From positions 36,786,667-36,850,666 of the forward strand of contig OY755045.1 in NCBI GenBank assembly GCA_963576565.1: a stretch of DNA of 64,000 nucleotides, written 5' to 3'. Made by a program: the position numbers and the translations under genes. The notes beneath the pieces are model-generated. The model was not told the origin of the DNA and did no database searches. It saw only the letters and a program-made list of their open reading frames with translations. Each line of letters starts with the position of its first letter. Positions within the stretch are counted from its first letter, which is position 1. Positions 32,484-46,175 of the stretch are shown piece after piece. This DNA comes from Aspidapion aeneum (Eukaryota; Arthropoda; Insecta; Coleoptera; Brentidae).

Positions 32484-33435
32484 TATATTATCAATCAATG
32501 CATAAACGGACATCCAGTACCTGATGATTGGAAAATTGCATTCATATCCTCAGTACATAAAAAAGGAAACAAGCTGGATTGCAACAATTACAGAGGAACT
32601 TCAGTAACCAGTACTCTAAGTAGATTGTATGGTACGATTCTTAGAGATCTAATAGAGAACGATTTTCATGAACAAGAAGAAGAAGAGCAAAGTGGGTTTC
32701 GTGCGGGCAGATCTTGTAGTGATAATGTTTTTTGTCTTAAGCAAGTAATTGAGAAAAGGAGCGCCAGAAATATAGAGACTCATGTTACCTTTGTGGACCT
32801 ACAAAAAGCATATGATACCGTTCCAGTAGAAAAACTATGGACATTGTTAGAGCAGACTAATATCAATCATACATACATAAAAGCGATAAAAGAACTATAC
32901 AAAGGGTCAAAATCTAAAATCAAAATTGGAAACCGACTTTCAAAAGAATTCCTGGTAACAAAAGGCTTAAGACAGGGATGTTGTATCTCTCCAACACTTT
33001 TTAAAATATATATCGCAGTAGCTCTAAAAAACTGGAAACGTAAAGTGCACGGCATGGGAATACAACTTAACGACCGATTTACCATATACACACTACAGTT
33101 TGCTGACGACCAAGTAATTGTAGCTAATGATAAATAAGACATGGAGTATATGATGAGAAAGTTAATGAAAGAATACCAAAAGTGGGGATTAACAGGGAAC
33201 GTGGACAAGACACAGTACTTATGTATTGGAAACAAATCCAGTGAGTTAGAACTAGACAATGGACAAGTAATATCTCCATGCAATGAGTATGTATACTTGG
33301 GTGGTCACATTTGATAAGACAGGAACAGACTGTAAAGAACTGGAAAAAAGAATAGTAAAAGCAAAAAAGGTTATTGGATGTCTTAACAGTATTTTATGGA
33401 GCAGAGTGATAAAAAAGAATGTAAAATTTAACATA

Positions 33436-33620
33436 CAGTCGAACCTCTCTAACTCGAACCTCTATAACTCGAACCCCTCTATAACTCGAACCTTTTAAGC
33501 GGTCCCTGCACTTTTTACATGTATTTTAACCTATGTAACTCGAGTTTCTATAACTCGAACTCTCCATAACTCGAACTGTTTTGGTTGTCCCTTCAGGTTC
33601 GAGTTATAGAGGTTCGACTG
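33436..33620. mobile_element. cagtcgaacctc MITE, copy 2, in a second TA site of the same LINE
   Basis: 185 bp with the same ends as copy 1, in opposite internal orientation (the gcactttttaca segment is reversed). It is flanked by TA at 33434-33435 and 33621-33622. Removing it restores the LINE frame VKFNIYETMV. Confidence 0.85.
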
Positions 33621-34045
33621 TATATGAAACAATGGTGAACAGCATGCTGTTGTATGGAATAGAGACTTGTCGCGTAACAGAAAAATACAAAACAAAAATT
33701 GAAAGTGTCGAAATGGATGCAATAAGAAGATCCATGAGAATTTCTAGAACAGATCACATAAGAAATTAAACCATAAAAGAAATAATGGGGATGGAAGGAA
33801 GCATAACGGATGACATCACTAAAAGACAACTGATATGGTACGGTCATGTACAACGGATGAACGACGAAACATTACCAAAGCAGGTCCTAAAATGGCAACC
33901 AATAGGGCGCAGAAAAAGAGGGCGTCCTAAACTAGAATGGCAACAGTCAATCCAAAGATCAATGAGTCAAAAAAATCTAACAGATGATTGTCAGGATCGA
34001 AGGAGGTGGAGAATAGGCGTCGGACAACGTAGAAAAATGTTCTAA

Positions 34046-34945
34046 ACCGACTAAATAAAAAATCTCACCTCTTTCGATTTATGATAACGTAAGATATCAG
34101 AAACTTGTAATCAGAACTCTTATTAGTTTTTCTTTAGAATAAAAATCAAATAAATCGACAAAAGAATGTTTATAGTGGCGCCAAGAAATTCTTTTGAGGA
34201 TTTTTCAGAAAAATAGAGGTATTGTAAATATAGAGACCTCCATCCGAAAAACCGCATTCCATAAGCACCTAGGGTGTCTCCAAATGGCCAAAAACACGGC
34301 TTAACAAACAAATATTTCACAACACAGACTAAGTTGCCTTTAAGATACGTACTTGCCCAGGTTAAAAAACTTGAAATATTTTTAAAAAGTTTAAATAAGC
34401 AAAAATAAAAAGTTTTAAAAAATTATAATTTTTTTCCAATAGTCTAACAGTCATTTTATAAAAACATGCCACATTTTCTATAATTATTTAAATACTAATA
34501 TCGTTGTTTGATGGATCTCCATCAAACAACGCTAATATCAATTAGCGTTGGCAGATTTTGCCTTTTTTGTAAATCCCTGTTTCTCCAAATCCCCACACTG
34601 CTCTAAAAATTCGTATTATCTTCAAAACATTGTTACATAAACTTTATTTTAATTTTAAATATTTTGGCGTCGTCTATCAGTCATGTTAATAATGCCACTT
34701 ATACCGTTGACACGTTGAATGAAAATGAGTTTCGGGGTAGCCATTCAATATCTTTTTAAAGCATTATTAAGTCTAAATTTGACAGAGACAGGCAGGAAGT
34801 CTCTAATTAGTCTCTGCTTATTGAGATGAGAGAGGGCCAATAATCAGATAAAATAATTTCTCCGTTTTTGAATGAAGTCATTTTATGGACCCTTGTTGTT
34901 AAACCATAGTGGAGTGCAACAGTTGCTATACCTTTTAAGAGCTAT
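34046..34945. other. non-coding spacer with a small hairpin
   Basis: Near 34503-34528, cgttgtttgatgg/ccatcaaacaacg forms a perfect 13-bp hairpin. The same motif (cgttgtttgacagagctccatgaaacaacg) occurs near 46146-46175, so it is a dispersed small repeat. Nothing coding. Confidence 0.5.
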
Positions 34946-35090
34946 TAGCTCACACATATACTATACTATAGTAGTGTGAGCTATGGTGATCCTAATTTTT
35001 TCGAGAAAAAAAAAAGTTGCTCCGATTTTAAAAATTTTTATATATCTTTGCGTTTCAGATGATTTTGAAACTTTTTTGTTGCGCCGTCTC

Positions 35091-35544
<454 letters not shown>

Positions 35545-35566
35545 GGTAACGACCAACGCGCATAGC

Positions 35567-36179
<613 letters not shown>

Positions 36180-36746
36180 ATGTCTGTCGTAACGACCAAC
36201 GCGCATAACTCAAAAACCGCTTGGCCGATTTTAATAAAATTTGGTACCTAGGCTGGGTCTTGGGTCGAGATGGTTCCATTTAAAAATTAACAAAATCCAC
36301 CGAACACAACCCAAATAAGAGGGTGGGGGTAGATTTCAAAAATTAGAGTTTATGTGAAAATATGTTGTGTGTGATATCAAACGAAAGGTAATTGAGTCTG
36401 CATTTAAACAAAATACATTTTAATTTATTTAAAAAAAAAGGGTGGGGGTATATTTTAAAAATTAGAGTTTAAGTGAAAATATGGCGTGTGTGATATCAAA
36501 CGAAAGGTAATTGAGTCGAAGTTTAACAAAATACATTTTAGTTTTTGTTTTTTTTAAGGGTGGGGGTAGATTTCAAAAATTTGAGTTTAAGTCAAAACAT
36601 GGCTTGTGTGGTATCAAACAAAAGGTAATTTAGTCTGGAGTTGAATAGAATATATTTCAGTTTTTAGTTATATTAGCTCACACGTACACTATAACTATAG
36701 TACCTAGTGTGAGCTTAAGGGCCCATATATTGGCAGAGTATTTTTT

Positions 36747-38552
36747 CATGGTTTTAGAGGAAAGAGTAGGCACAGGGTAGTCTAATTTTGTCAGATTTTG
36801 GGAATATTTAAAACTTTGTAACACACAATAGCATCAGGACAGGGTGAAATCAACAAACAAAAAAAAAAGTAAAAGAAAAAATCAAAAAGAACAAAAGAAC
36901 GGTTTTTTCGATTTTTCTCGGACAATTTTAGGTCATGTTAAAAAGGTTCATATAAAAGTTGTTAAGAATTTTATTACCTATAAGCTTTTTTTAAAAAAAA
37001 AAATTTTGCGTATTTAATTGTTTAAAAAGGTTTAAGCTGTAAACCGCGAAAAACCATTATCCATCCCTGAAAGTTTATCTCATTTCACCCTAATTACTGA
37101 AATCGAGTCTAATTTATTGTTCTTGTTGGCTGGGATTTCAATAGTGCTCATGCTGCTATTAATTTTTTCCCTTCCAAAAGGGGAGGGGCAATACCCCATA
37201 ATGCCGTATTTTAGGCTATTTTATTTTGTTTTCCTGAAAATATCTAAAAAATCCTTGTGGTTTCAGTGGGGAATTTTTTATTTCCCGCCATCTAAAAACA
37301 AAATTATTTTAAGGATTTTTGGGAAATAAAATTATGTTATGTTATGTTATTACTTTTATGTTTTTTGCCGATTCGGTAACTAATTATTTTTATTATACAT
37401 TAACATTTTTTTGCTTACTATAATAAACTTCTACGTATGTAAACCTTTGCGTGTTTTACTGGCCGCAGTCTATGTATAGTCGCATGTGCTTCTCCCACTC
37501 TGTTACTACAGGAGAGAACTCAAAAGCGGTCGCGAATTCCCTGGTTCACTCTCATTCGTTTTCCGACTGCACCATTTAATGTGTGCCAATTAGTTGCTAT
37601 TAGCTTAAAGGTTTACGGCGGTTTATCCTTTTCACCTGCGATTCTATAAAAAGGGTCCAAAAGCCATTTTTTTTTGGTCTTTTACAAATTATTGTATTCA
37701 TAATCTAAAAATAAGTTATTTTATCTATTTTTTTAAAACTAAGCTTCTTACGAAAGAAGTTGACTTTTTACTTTTTCTTAATTTACTAAACCTTACTTTT
37801 CTAAAAAATTCAACAAGTATTTTTTTTTGTAATTTTTCTACGAATTTTACGGACGTACATGGAGAGCTAGCCCATCACCATACAATTCATAATATTTTGA
37901 CGCAAGAAGCTTAGTTTTTAAGCAAATTGGGTAAAACATGTAACAAAATTGATTAGTTTAGTGATTATTAAAAATTACTCTAAATGCAGGACACCACTGG
38001 AGCGGTAATTACAAAATAACTTACACCCAGTGATAAAGCGTTTAAATAAATAAATTTTATGAAACACAGCCTGTTTAAAAAAAAATCGAATAAAATCTTT
38101 GAAAAACATGTTTATTTTTAAAATTTTAAATGACTCCCATTTACGGACGACGCACAGTGGGGCAGAAGCACAAAAAGGTGCGATAAAGTCCCACAGTGCA
38201 ATGGATGTATTCCTTTGTAGTCAGGAATGTTTAAAATGAATTATTTGATCCAAAATAAAAAAAAATTGGCCCCGAGCTGTTAGTCGAGGTATAAGTGGTC
38301 GAATAAGCTTCAAAATATTTCCTAAAATACTATTATGTACGACGGAAATGTTTACAAAATATTATATTATGTTGTTGACCCTACAGAAACGGAAAGGCCA
38401 AGTTTGCCCCCTCCCAATAACTAATCGTTTCCCTGAAAAATGAAAACACCTAAACCCCCTCCAAAAAAACTTGACAGAACCGACATAAAATTTTTACACA
38501 CCTTTGTTCTGTGTGACTTTCGCCATTTTTAAAACGACTTGACAGAAGCTTT
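36747..38552. other. AT-rich DNA with degenerate repeat units
   Basis: A pentamer run (ttatg)x4 is at about 37334-37353. The segment 37640-38160 carries relatives of the 24-kb tandem repeat ('ctcaaaaactaagcttcttacg', 'tttacggacg'). 37117-37329 is an open frame of repeat-like composition only. No gene. Confidence 0.4.
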
Positions 38553-38737
38553 CAGTGGCATATATAAGGGGGGCCTGGGGGGCCCGGGCACCCCCCGAAG
38601 CAAAGATTTTTCTAGATATTTTCCACATATTTCATGAATACAAACATAAAACAGCATAAAATACGGCCTCATGGGGTCTCCCCCCCCCCAAAACTGTCTC
38701 AGGCCCACCCCGAGATATTTTTCTATATACGCCACTG
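38553..38737. mobile_element. hAT-type MITE, 185 bp, perfect 8-bp target duplication
   Basis: The termini CAGTGGCATATATA and TATATACGCCACTG are flanked by gaagcttt at 38545-38552 and 38738-38745. The interior contains ttttccacatatttcatgaa and a gcataaaatacgg motif shared with 26622-26768 and 44930-45030. The CAGTGGC terminus and exact 8-bp duplication are diagnostic of hAT. Confidence 0.9.
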
Positions 38738-40272
38738 GAAGCTTTCTTTGTTTATAAATAATCATGTTTATATATTATACTAAACAGAACAAAAAATAAT
38801 TTAACTATATTAATAAATCAAATAATAAGTTTAAAAAAAAATCGATCTGAAAGTGTAAAATTAACGTATAAACCTCGTTATAAAAGAGTATTTTTATCCT
38901 CTAACATATTGTAGCTTTCGCTACGCTCGTGCTAAAAACTTTTTACCTTGAAATAAAAAGTATCATTTTTATCCCTTGGTATATATTATTAGAACAGGGC
39001 CCTCTTTAATCCTTATTTTAGCGATAAAACTGTCACTTTTTATCCTTAAAACTAAAAAAAAAGGCTCTATCAGAAATTATGTTTTTCGTAAAGTAGCTGA
39101 AAACCACATAATTATAATTATAATTTAATTTTAGGGCAGAAAAATCCAAAAGTTTAAAAAATATCTCCTAAAATTCGTAATTAGTGTCTTGTTAGCTATT
39201 GGCCAATTATACACCTCGCTACGCTCAGGCTACAAATTTTTTGCCTCGGGATAAGGTGTAACTTTTATTCCTTAATATATATTGAGTATAATAATAGTAT
39301 GTGTAGATGTATATGTATTTAGTACGTTATATTTTAAATATCTATAGTACAATTTAAGCACACATTTCGCTTTGGAGAAAAATGTTAATATTTAAAAATT
39401 AATTCCGGCCTTATTAGCAAAAACTAGCAGCTAAATGTGGCATCATTTTAAAAAGGAAGGTTCAATAAAAAATGACATGTTACTTTGTGTCCACGTATAT
39501 TTTTAAAATTAAAGAAGATAAAAAATATTTTAAAGATTTTACAAAAATGGCAGTTCGAAAGAAAAACAACAAAAAATTTTGCATTTTTTTTATACGAGAA
39601 TAATGTACTCACCCTAGTGATTATCTGACATAATTAAAAATTTTAAACCAAACTTGATCAACATTAAAAATTGTGGCAAAATTGATTCATTTGTGTTCTT
39701 AAAACAACTACGCAACGTCAGTTTTCAAAACACGCTAACTTTGACAAGGTATTTTATTCATTTGTTTGACGTTTGACTATCCGAAACTAACTTGCTATGG
39801 TAAAGCGATTATTAATAAATAGTTTTCAGTAAAAATATCTCCCATATTAGATAAATGAGTTCTGCACTAAATCGCATGTTTTCTTGATTTTGCCCCTCTG
39901 TGCGACGCTGGAGAGTGTATTATAAGTCAGTATATAATAAAGTATATAATATATTTTTTCATGTTAGGTTTGGGTTCTGAGAAAATTAGATAAAAACTAT
40001 AACAAAAATGGTTTATTTTGTGATTTTTAAAAATTGATTTAATTTACGGCCCTAAAGTTTTAATTATAAAACTAATTCGACCTTGGTTTACAAGAAATAT
40101 TTATTAACTACATTAAAGTATAACAAATTTTCCCCATGGAGCTAAATTTTAAAAAAAATCATAAAGCAGCAGTTTATTGTCGACAATAAAGTGCATTACA
40201 AATTTTTCCGTTAGATGCTTAGGTTTTTAGATAATTTGAAAAAACCTAAAATTTTCAGATTTTTACTATTTT
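38738..40272. other. AT-rich DNA, partial satellite-like words
   Basis: Near 38880-39010 and 39200-39260 short stretches (gtagctttcgctacgctcgtgctaaaaact, tttttatccct) recall the 540-bp satellite without its full order. 39950-40120 has one unit of the 24-kb type repeat. Nothing coding. Confidence 0.35.
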
Positions 40273-41072
40273 TTTTCCAGTTCTTTAGCCTGTTTCTGTC
40301 TTATCAAATGTGACACCCAAGTATACATACCCATGCAACGGAGATATTATTTGTCCATTGCCTGGTTCTAACTCAAATGAATCGTTTCCAATACACAAGT
40401 ACTTTTGGTATTTTCCGTTTACTTTCTCATCATTTACTCCATGTCTTCTTAATCATTAGCTACAATTACTTGGTCGTCAGCAAACTGTAGTGTGTATATC
40501 GTAAATCGGTCGTTAAGTTGTATTCCCATACCATGTACTTTACGTTTCCATTTTTTTAGAGCTACTGCGATATTTTAAAGAGAATTGGAGAGAAATAACA
40601 TCCCTGTCTTAAGCCTTTCGTTACCAGGAATTCTTTTAAAAGTCGATGCCCAATTCTAGTTTTAGATTTTGACCCTTTGTATAGTTCTTTTGTCGCTTTT
40701 ATGTGTGTATGATTGATATTAGTTTCTTTTAAAACTGACCATAATTTTTCTACTGGGACGGTATCATATGCTTTTTGTTGGTCCACAAAGGTAACATATA
40801 TTTGTATATTTCTGGCACTTCTATTCTTAATTACTTGTTTAAGATAAAAAACATTATCACTACAAGATCTGCCCGCACGAAACCCACTTTGCTCTTTTTC
40901 TTGTTCATGAAAATCATTTTCTATTAGATCTCTAAAAAGCCTACCTACCGTACAATAGAATAGAATATAAGTTTTATTTACGGGCAAGCCATTTTAACAA
41001 TCTACTTAGAGTACTGGTTACTGAAATTCCTCTGTAATTGTTGCAATCCCGCTTGCATATTGATTGATAATA
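40273..41072 (-). pseudogene. RTE-type LINE fragment, reversed, same family as 32230-34045
   Basis: The minus-strand frame reads EQSGFRAGRSCSDNVF, VTFVDQQKAYDTV, GLRQGCYFSPILF and LQFADDQVIVAND, followed by a stop. A segment of about 45 bp (including gcttgcccgtaaataaaact) interrupts the match near 40945-40992, and part of the upstream region is deleted near 41052. The TA site occupied by MITE copy 1 in the other LINE is empty here (around 41065-41072). Confidence 0.8.
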
Positions 41073-41775
41073 TGATATTATCTTTGATTATTCTTGTAAA
41101 CATTAATATTATTTATTTAAACATTTCTAGATTTTGAATGCATTTCGGCGCCATTTCGGCCGCCATCTTGAATATCGCAACCATTGTCAACATTTCGGAC
41201 ATATTCCAATTCAGCGGGGTTGAAATAGGAAAAATCGACCAATTGCTCAAAAGTATAATATAAAATAAGAAATCTTGCCTTGCCTATAAACCTTTACCCA
41301 GAGTTTAGTATCCAGATTTTAAGACTATAAGGACATCCCTAGGTAAAGACTACTGTTAATATTTTTTCTTTCACTGTGTTTATTGTCTTGTTTTAAAGTG
41401 GTTGGCTTTACTTAGCAGGGTTCGGTAAAATGTAAAATGGTAAACCTGTGTAGGATAGCTTTGTGTTTAGGTAGATAAAAATCAGAGCATGATTCTCTCA
41501 GGTAAAACAACAGAAGAATGACCCATGATCTTTTGGTTTTCTGGTATTCTTCCAGTGGTGTGCCATCCATTTTGTATAGACAATTTATAAATGGATTCTA
41601 CAAACACAACATTATATGGGTATTACATCACTAATAAGGATTTTTTTCTAAAAAACCCCTGACAAGTGATTTTTTTTTAGGAGAAATGCATTGGGTTCTC
41701 AATGATAAATTTTTCTTAAAAGTGGCGTAATACAGAGAATAAATCCGCCACAAACATAAATTTTATTAACTATAA
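41073..41775. other. non-coding spacer
   Basis: 41135-41240 includes cggcgccatttcggccgcca and attcagcggggttgaaatag, which resemble parts of repeats near 24950 and 56790. 41600-41770 resembles the hairpin region at 53480-53610 (tccgccacaaacata). No gene. Confidence 0.35.
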
Positions 41776-43312
41776 AAAAATAGAGGGAAAGGGGGCAAAA
41801 TGGGATACGTGGGTAAAACGGAATACCGCAATTTTATCTAAAATGCGCAAGAATAAAACCTCTTAATATCAGCTATTTTATTCCCATGACTGGTTCAACT
41901 TTCTGCAATATGATTGGTGCCGGTCGGCTGTGCTTAAGTTTTTTTTGCTTAACATGTGATGGTGTGCGCTGTTTATTGTAAAAATAGTTTGCGCATTTTG
42001 TGACGGTAAGTACTTTTTTTACAGACTTTTTAAAATTTTGTTTACATTGAACAATTATAGTGGGTTTATGTATTATTCATAATTGAACGCGTTGTCCGTA
42101 GAATTAGTCTTTTACTGTGTATGATTTTGTTTGAATTTAAATGATGGTTTGGGGCAAATCGGGGTTTTTTCATAGGAGCAAAACGGGCCCCAAATATATT
42201 TTTTTTCTTTTTGGTACCATCACTAAAAGTTATATTTTATGTTGTCTTTGCAAGAAATGGACGCAAAATTCCTGTAGTAGACTCGACCCCGATGACTAGC
42301 TCGCTGTAGTTCTTTATAAAGTTAGTAAATACTACATTTAAATATTATAAATGTATTTTTCATTACAACTTTTTTTTAAATATGCGGTATGCGGGACAAA
42401 ATGGGGCAAAGTCAACCCAGGTAGCAAGGTCACGTTTTTTAAACGTCAAAAACAGGTCATTTTTAATGACCATTGACGTCTCTAACCTGACGTGTAAATG
42501 ACCTATAAAATAACGTTCAAAAGACACACCCAAAATGACGTCATTTTTAGACGTTTTAAAGACGTCAGCAATATGACGTATTTGGGACCAAATCAGACAC
42601 ACACACAGACATAAACCTATTTATGACTTTTTTTTAAACTGGTCTGAATATATAAAATATTCCCTGCAGTTGAGAACACTGAAGGAAACTTAGACACAGA
42701 AGGTGACTCTTCTGTGACTTAGACCTGGAAGTACTGGAACAGGTACAGCGGTGTTCTGTGAGGTACAGATTAAAATAGACCTAAACCTAGACTTACACAT
42801 CTCCACCTTGAAGCGAAAGAAGTCTCGAAGTTTTTCTTGATTTAATATTTAATTTATTTTACATATGTACCCCCACATTCCGTATAAATCCGGTCAAGTA
42901 CTAACTTCTCACCATCTATGTAAATATGAGTGTATGTCCCTTGGACAAAGTGTGCAGTGTGGGTAGTGACCAATATATGACGTGTTTCAGACGTCAAAAA
43001 CTACACTACGAAAAGACGTCAAATAACTGACGCCTTAAAGACAACATTTTTTGATAGATGACCTGCTGGTCATCCAAATGACTTTTCGACGAAAAAAAGA
43101 CGTCATTTGATGACCCCTTGCTACCTGAGAACTTTTTACAAAAATAAAAGCATGATGGAGTTCCAAATTGCTTCAACTGAAAATTAAAACATAAAGATAA
43201 CATATCTAGCCAACCTAATTCCAAATGACGAACGCAATGGTGATCATTAGATAGGAGAAATACGCCTATAAAATTAAGTATCCCATTTTGCCCCCTTTTT
43301 CCATAGATTTTT
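41776..43312. mobile_element. inverted-repeat element with gggggcaaaatgggata ends, host of a nested element
   Basis: The left end (41776-41808, core gggggcaaaatgggatac) is repeated in reverse at 43278-43312 (gtatcccattttgccccc) over about 33 bp. The interior keeps related words (ggggcaaatcggggtttt near 42150, aaaatggggcaaagtcaac at 42399). A second inverted-repeat element (42418-43127) lies inside. There is no transposase; superfamily unknown. Confidence 0.6.
42418..43127. mobile_element. inverted-repeat element rich in GACGTC palindromes
   Basis: The ends are caggtagcaaggtca and (reversed) caggtagcaaggggtca. At least twelve ACGT-centred words, mostly tgacgtc or agacgtc, lie in the outer 200 bp of each side and are scarce in the centre. 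This fits subterminal protein-binding sites. No coding sequence. Confidence 0.65.
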
Positions 43313-43912
43313 AAAATAAAATATGGGCATGCACTGAATATATTCTGCAATATCCTGATTGTATCACATCCCCAGAATGCGACACATTGGATCCATCCGC
43401 CGCTTAGATATGCCCAAAATTATTTTCAAACATTAACCCTCCACCGGTGACGTACGGTCTCTAAGACCGATGACAAAGAAAAGCCTAGTTTAGTACGCCG
43501 ACGCAAGACCGTTCACGCAGGCAGAAACGAATTAAACGGACTGTATGAAAGGAGTTAACTGCGTAACATTGATCAGGAAGAAGGGATGAAATTTATGCCA
43601 TAGGTTCGTTTTAGGAAATGAACAACTGTTTATTGCTAGGACACTTACCAAGTTGAATGGATGTATAACTATTTAGTCATTAGCTTTAGTTTAAAATACC
43701 AGAAAATATTATCACTTTGTTAGCAAGCAGACATGTTGGAATCTCTCGTGTTCCTACGCATTGCGTTTAATGTGCCCAATTATATTTAGACTGGAGGTAA
43801 GACGGAAATGCCCAGGAGGGAATTAAAAATTAGGAACATTTTTTTAACTAATAGAAAACGCTTGTGCGGGAACCAAGACCATGCGATCTGTGTGCGCATT
43901 TGTATGTATGTA
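43313..43912. other. non-coding spacer, slightly GC-richer
   Basis: 43430-43560 is less AT-rich (ccaccggtgacgtacggtct) but shows no exon signature I can support. Confidence 0.35.
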
Positions 43913-44855
43913 CAGGGTGATTGAAATTGGACACTTTTAAGTGGGAAAGGGTACTTCTAGGAGAGATAGAGGACAACTAACCCCCTATTGCGAGCCTCAC
44001 ATTTCAAGACGAGATTTTTGGTAAAAATCGCATTTTGATAAACCAACCCGTTTTTATGCTACAGGGGCTTTTTGAAAAGTCTGCATTTTGGATTGGGCCT
44101 TTTTTATTTCTTAAAATTTCTTTTGGTGTATATGGCTTGTTTGTAGGGTTTTCAAAGCTTAATGCAATTGTCAAACTAAATTTTTTCTGTCACTTCTAGT
44201 TTCTTCTTAGTGAATGACTTTTTTTATTTGAGGTTTGCAATCAGCCTAAAATTTAATTTAAAACAATTTATCATATTCTATGTTTTATTTTTGGATATTT
44301 TTTATATTGCCATAAATTTTTTTATTCTTAGTATTTTTTAATATTTAATTAAAATTTGTTTAATTTTAATTTTTATTAAAAACTACGTCAAATAAGTATA
44401 TATTTAATAAAATAAAGGAAATATAAATAATATAAAAATATTTCAAAAAATACAAAAAAAAAACATAAAGTGTGATCATTTTAAAGGAAATTTTACGTCA
44501 ATTTCGAAATCAAATAAAAAAATGGTCATTTCATAATAAAAAATATATCTTTGTGTTATATTTCGGAAACTAAAAGTGACAGGTAAAATTTCGTTCGACA
44601 ATTGCATTAAGCCTTAAAATCCCTACAAAAAAGTTATTTACACCAAAAATGAATATTAAGAAATAAAAAAGTTAGAGGCCCCAATAAAAAATGCTAAATA
44701 GCCTAAATAGCGGAAAACGGATTGATATATCAAAATGCGGCCTTTACGAAAAATCTTGTCTTGAAATTTGAGGCACGCAAAGAGGGATTAGTTTTGCTCT
44801 ATCTCCCCTAGAAGTAGCCTTTCCAACTTAAAAGTGCTTAATTCAAATCACCGTG
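43913..44855. mobile_element. long-terminal-inverted-repeat element, 943 bp, in a TA site
   Basis: The left end cagggtgattgaaattgg and the right end (reversed) cacggtgatttgaatta are next to TA. The terminal 150 bp pair imperfectly: acttctaggagagatagag against ctctatctcccctagaagt, and tcaagacgagatttttggt against its reverse. The centre is extremely AT-rich and also partly self-complementary (ggcttgtttgtagggttttcaaagctta / taagccttaaaatccctac). Non-coding MITE-like element. Confidence 0.7.
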
Positions 44856-44924
44856 TACATGTGCGAAATTTACCCATCTGGTGCTATGCCACGACTCAGT
44901 CTTGTTGGGGGGGGCCGAGACAGT

Positions 44925-45035
44925 TTTGGGGGGGGGGCCCGAGACCGCATGAGGCTGTATTTTATGCTATTTTATGTTTGTATTCATGAAATGTGTGGAA
45001 AATATCTAATAAAATCTTAGCTTCGGTTTAATCCC
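44925..45035 (-). mobile_element. fragment of the cagtggc hAT MITE family
   Basis: The sequence gaggctgtattttatgct, then gtttgtattcatgaaatgtg and tggaaaatatct matches the interior of 38553-38737 in reverse. G runs replace the C runs. Termini are not clear. Confidence 0.55.
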
Positions 45036-45278
45036 GAGGCGCAAAGTTTGTAGACCGACTAAAAGAAGAGCTACAATTCGCTGAGGGAACTTTATTCACA
45101 TGGTAAAATGTCATCCTAGTGATTGACAGTTAAAATAATATAAAAGAAAAATAATGGAACGCTATTTAACAACACCCCGTAAAAAGATTGAAAATAATAT
45201 ATGGTTGAGTCAAGTAAATTTGAGTTAACCTAATCATAGTTAGGGTTGATATTTAACTCCACATCTGTGTGCCAATAG

Positions 45279-45546
45279 AGACTTATTGGAATAAAACCTG
45301 ACTTTATTTCAGAGTCGACTTTATTCTGACACAATTGCACAGAAAACTAAGAGCTGACCTCTCAAAATTGACATACCAAAGCCAAATTTAATAATACAGA
45401 CCCTAACTTTCATTTAATAAATACCGACACTAATAAATCCGGTTTTTAAATACACAAAGGCCGAATTTTGAGAGAGTAGCTGCCTTTTTTATGTAAATCT
45501 GTCACCACAGGGTCGATTTTAAAATAAGGTCAGGTTTTATTCCAAA
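45279..45546. mobile_element. MITE with acttattggaataaaacctg ends, copy 2
   Basis: The ends acttattggaataaaacctg and aggttttattccaa are present; the right end is altered after ttccaa. The body matches 15714-15985 at about 90% by eye, including gacctctcaaaattgacata and ccgacactaataaatccgg. Confidence 0.75.
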
Positions 45547-45809
45547 AATCCCTAATGTTTCTCAAAAACCAAAACAATCTCAGAGGCCATCATCAGAAAC
45601 TCAAAAAAGAAAAATCTGCCCTCCTTGGGAGAAAAAACTTTCTGAGCAACAGAGTAGTGTAGAAATGGAATTCACTAAATATGGAAACTATAAGTGCTAT
45701 ATAGTTTTTAATTCCTTTAGTGCCTAAAGTGTAAAGATATGGGGAATAATATAAAAATACATATTGTTCCCTTACGACTGAGGGATTTTTGTGTCGGATA
45801 ACAGAAGTG

Positions 45810-45996
45810 CAAGCGCGGATTTGAGGGGGTGGTAACGTGGTAATTACCCCCCCTAGAACAAAAAATATGCACTTTTTGTTATTGATTAAAGGGAAAATAG
45901 GCGAATTACCCCCTCCCTAGAAAAAAAATTATATTGCAAATAATTTTTTTCTCGACTATTATTCCCCCCCTAGATTTTCACCCAGATCCGCGCTCG
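45810..45996. mobile_element. hAT-type MITE, copy 2 (caagcgcggat ends)
   Basis: The ends CAAGCGCGGAT and ATCCGCGCTCG have flanks cagaagtg (45802-45809) and caggagtg (45997-46004), 7 of 8 identical. Same family as 10746-10935. Confidence 0.75.
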
Positions 45997-46175
45997 CAGG
46001 AGTGTTAGGGGGATCATTAGTAATCGATCAAAACAGGTGTTATAAAATCTTCATCAAACTACAGCATTAAGGGCAACATTTCGCTAATGGACTCGTATAG
46101 ATACCAACAAGTACGAAATTTTGTAGTTCACTCTAAACCTCAAACCGTTGTTTGACAGAGCTCCATGAAACAACG

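Larger units (their letters stand above)
32230..34045 (+). pseudogene. RTE-type LINE reverse transcriptase, 5'-truncated, split by two MITEs
   Basis: Reading across the two insertions, the frame gives SGPGGIYAEMLKYG, DDWKIAFISSVHKKG, CNNYRG, EQSGFRAGRSCSDNVF, VTFVDLQKAYDTV, GLRQGCCISPTLF and the catalytic box FADDQVIV. It ends with GHVQRMNDETLPKQVLKW and GRRKRGRPKLEW. This is the RT and C-terminal region of an RTE-group LINE. Stops occur at 33135 and 33767. Bases flanking each MITE join back in frame when one TA is kept. The catalytic FADD is intact, but the copy is dead because of truncation, stops and insertions. A reversed relative is at 40273-41072. Confidence 0.85.

Noticed and set aside
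41776..43312. CRISPR-like interpretation of the repeated GACGTC words
   Set aside because: Spacing is irregular, repeats are 6-8 bases, and the setting is an animal genome; they are subterminal motifs of a transposon.
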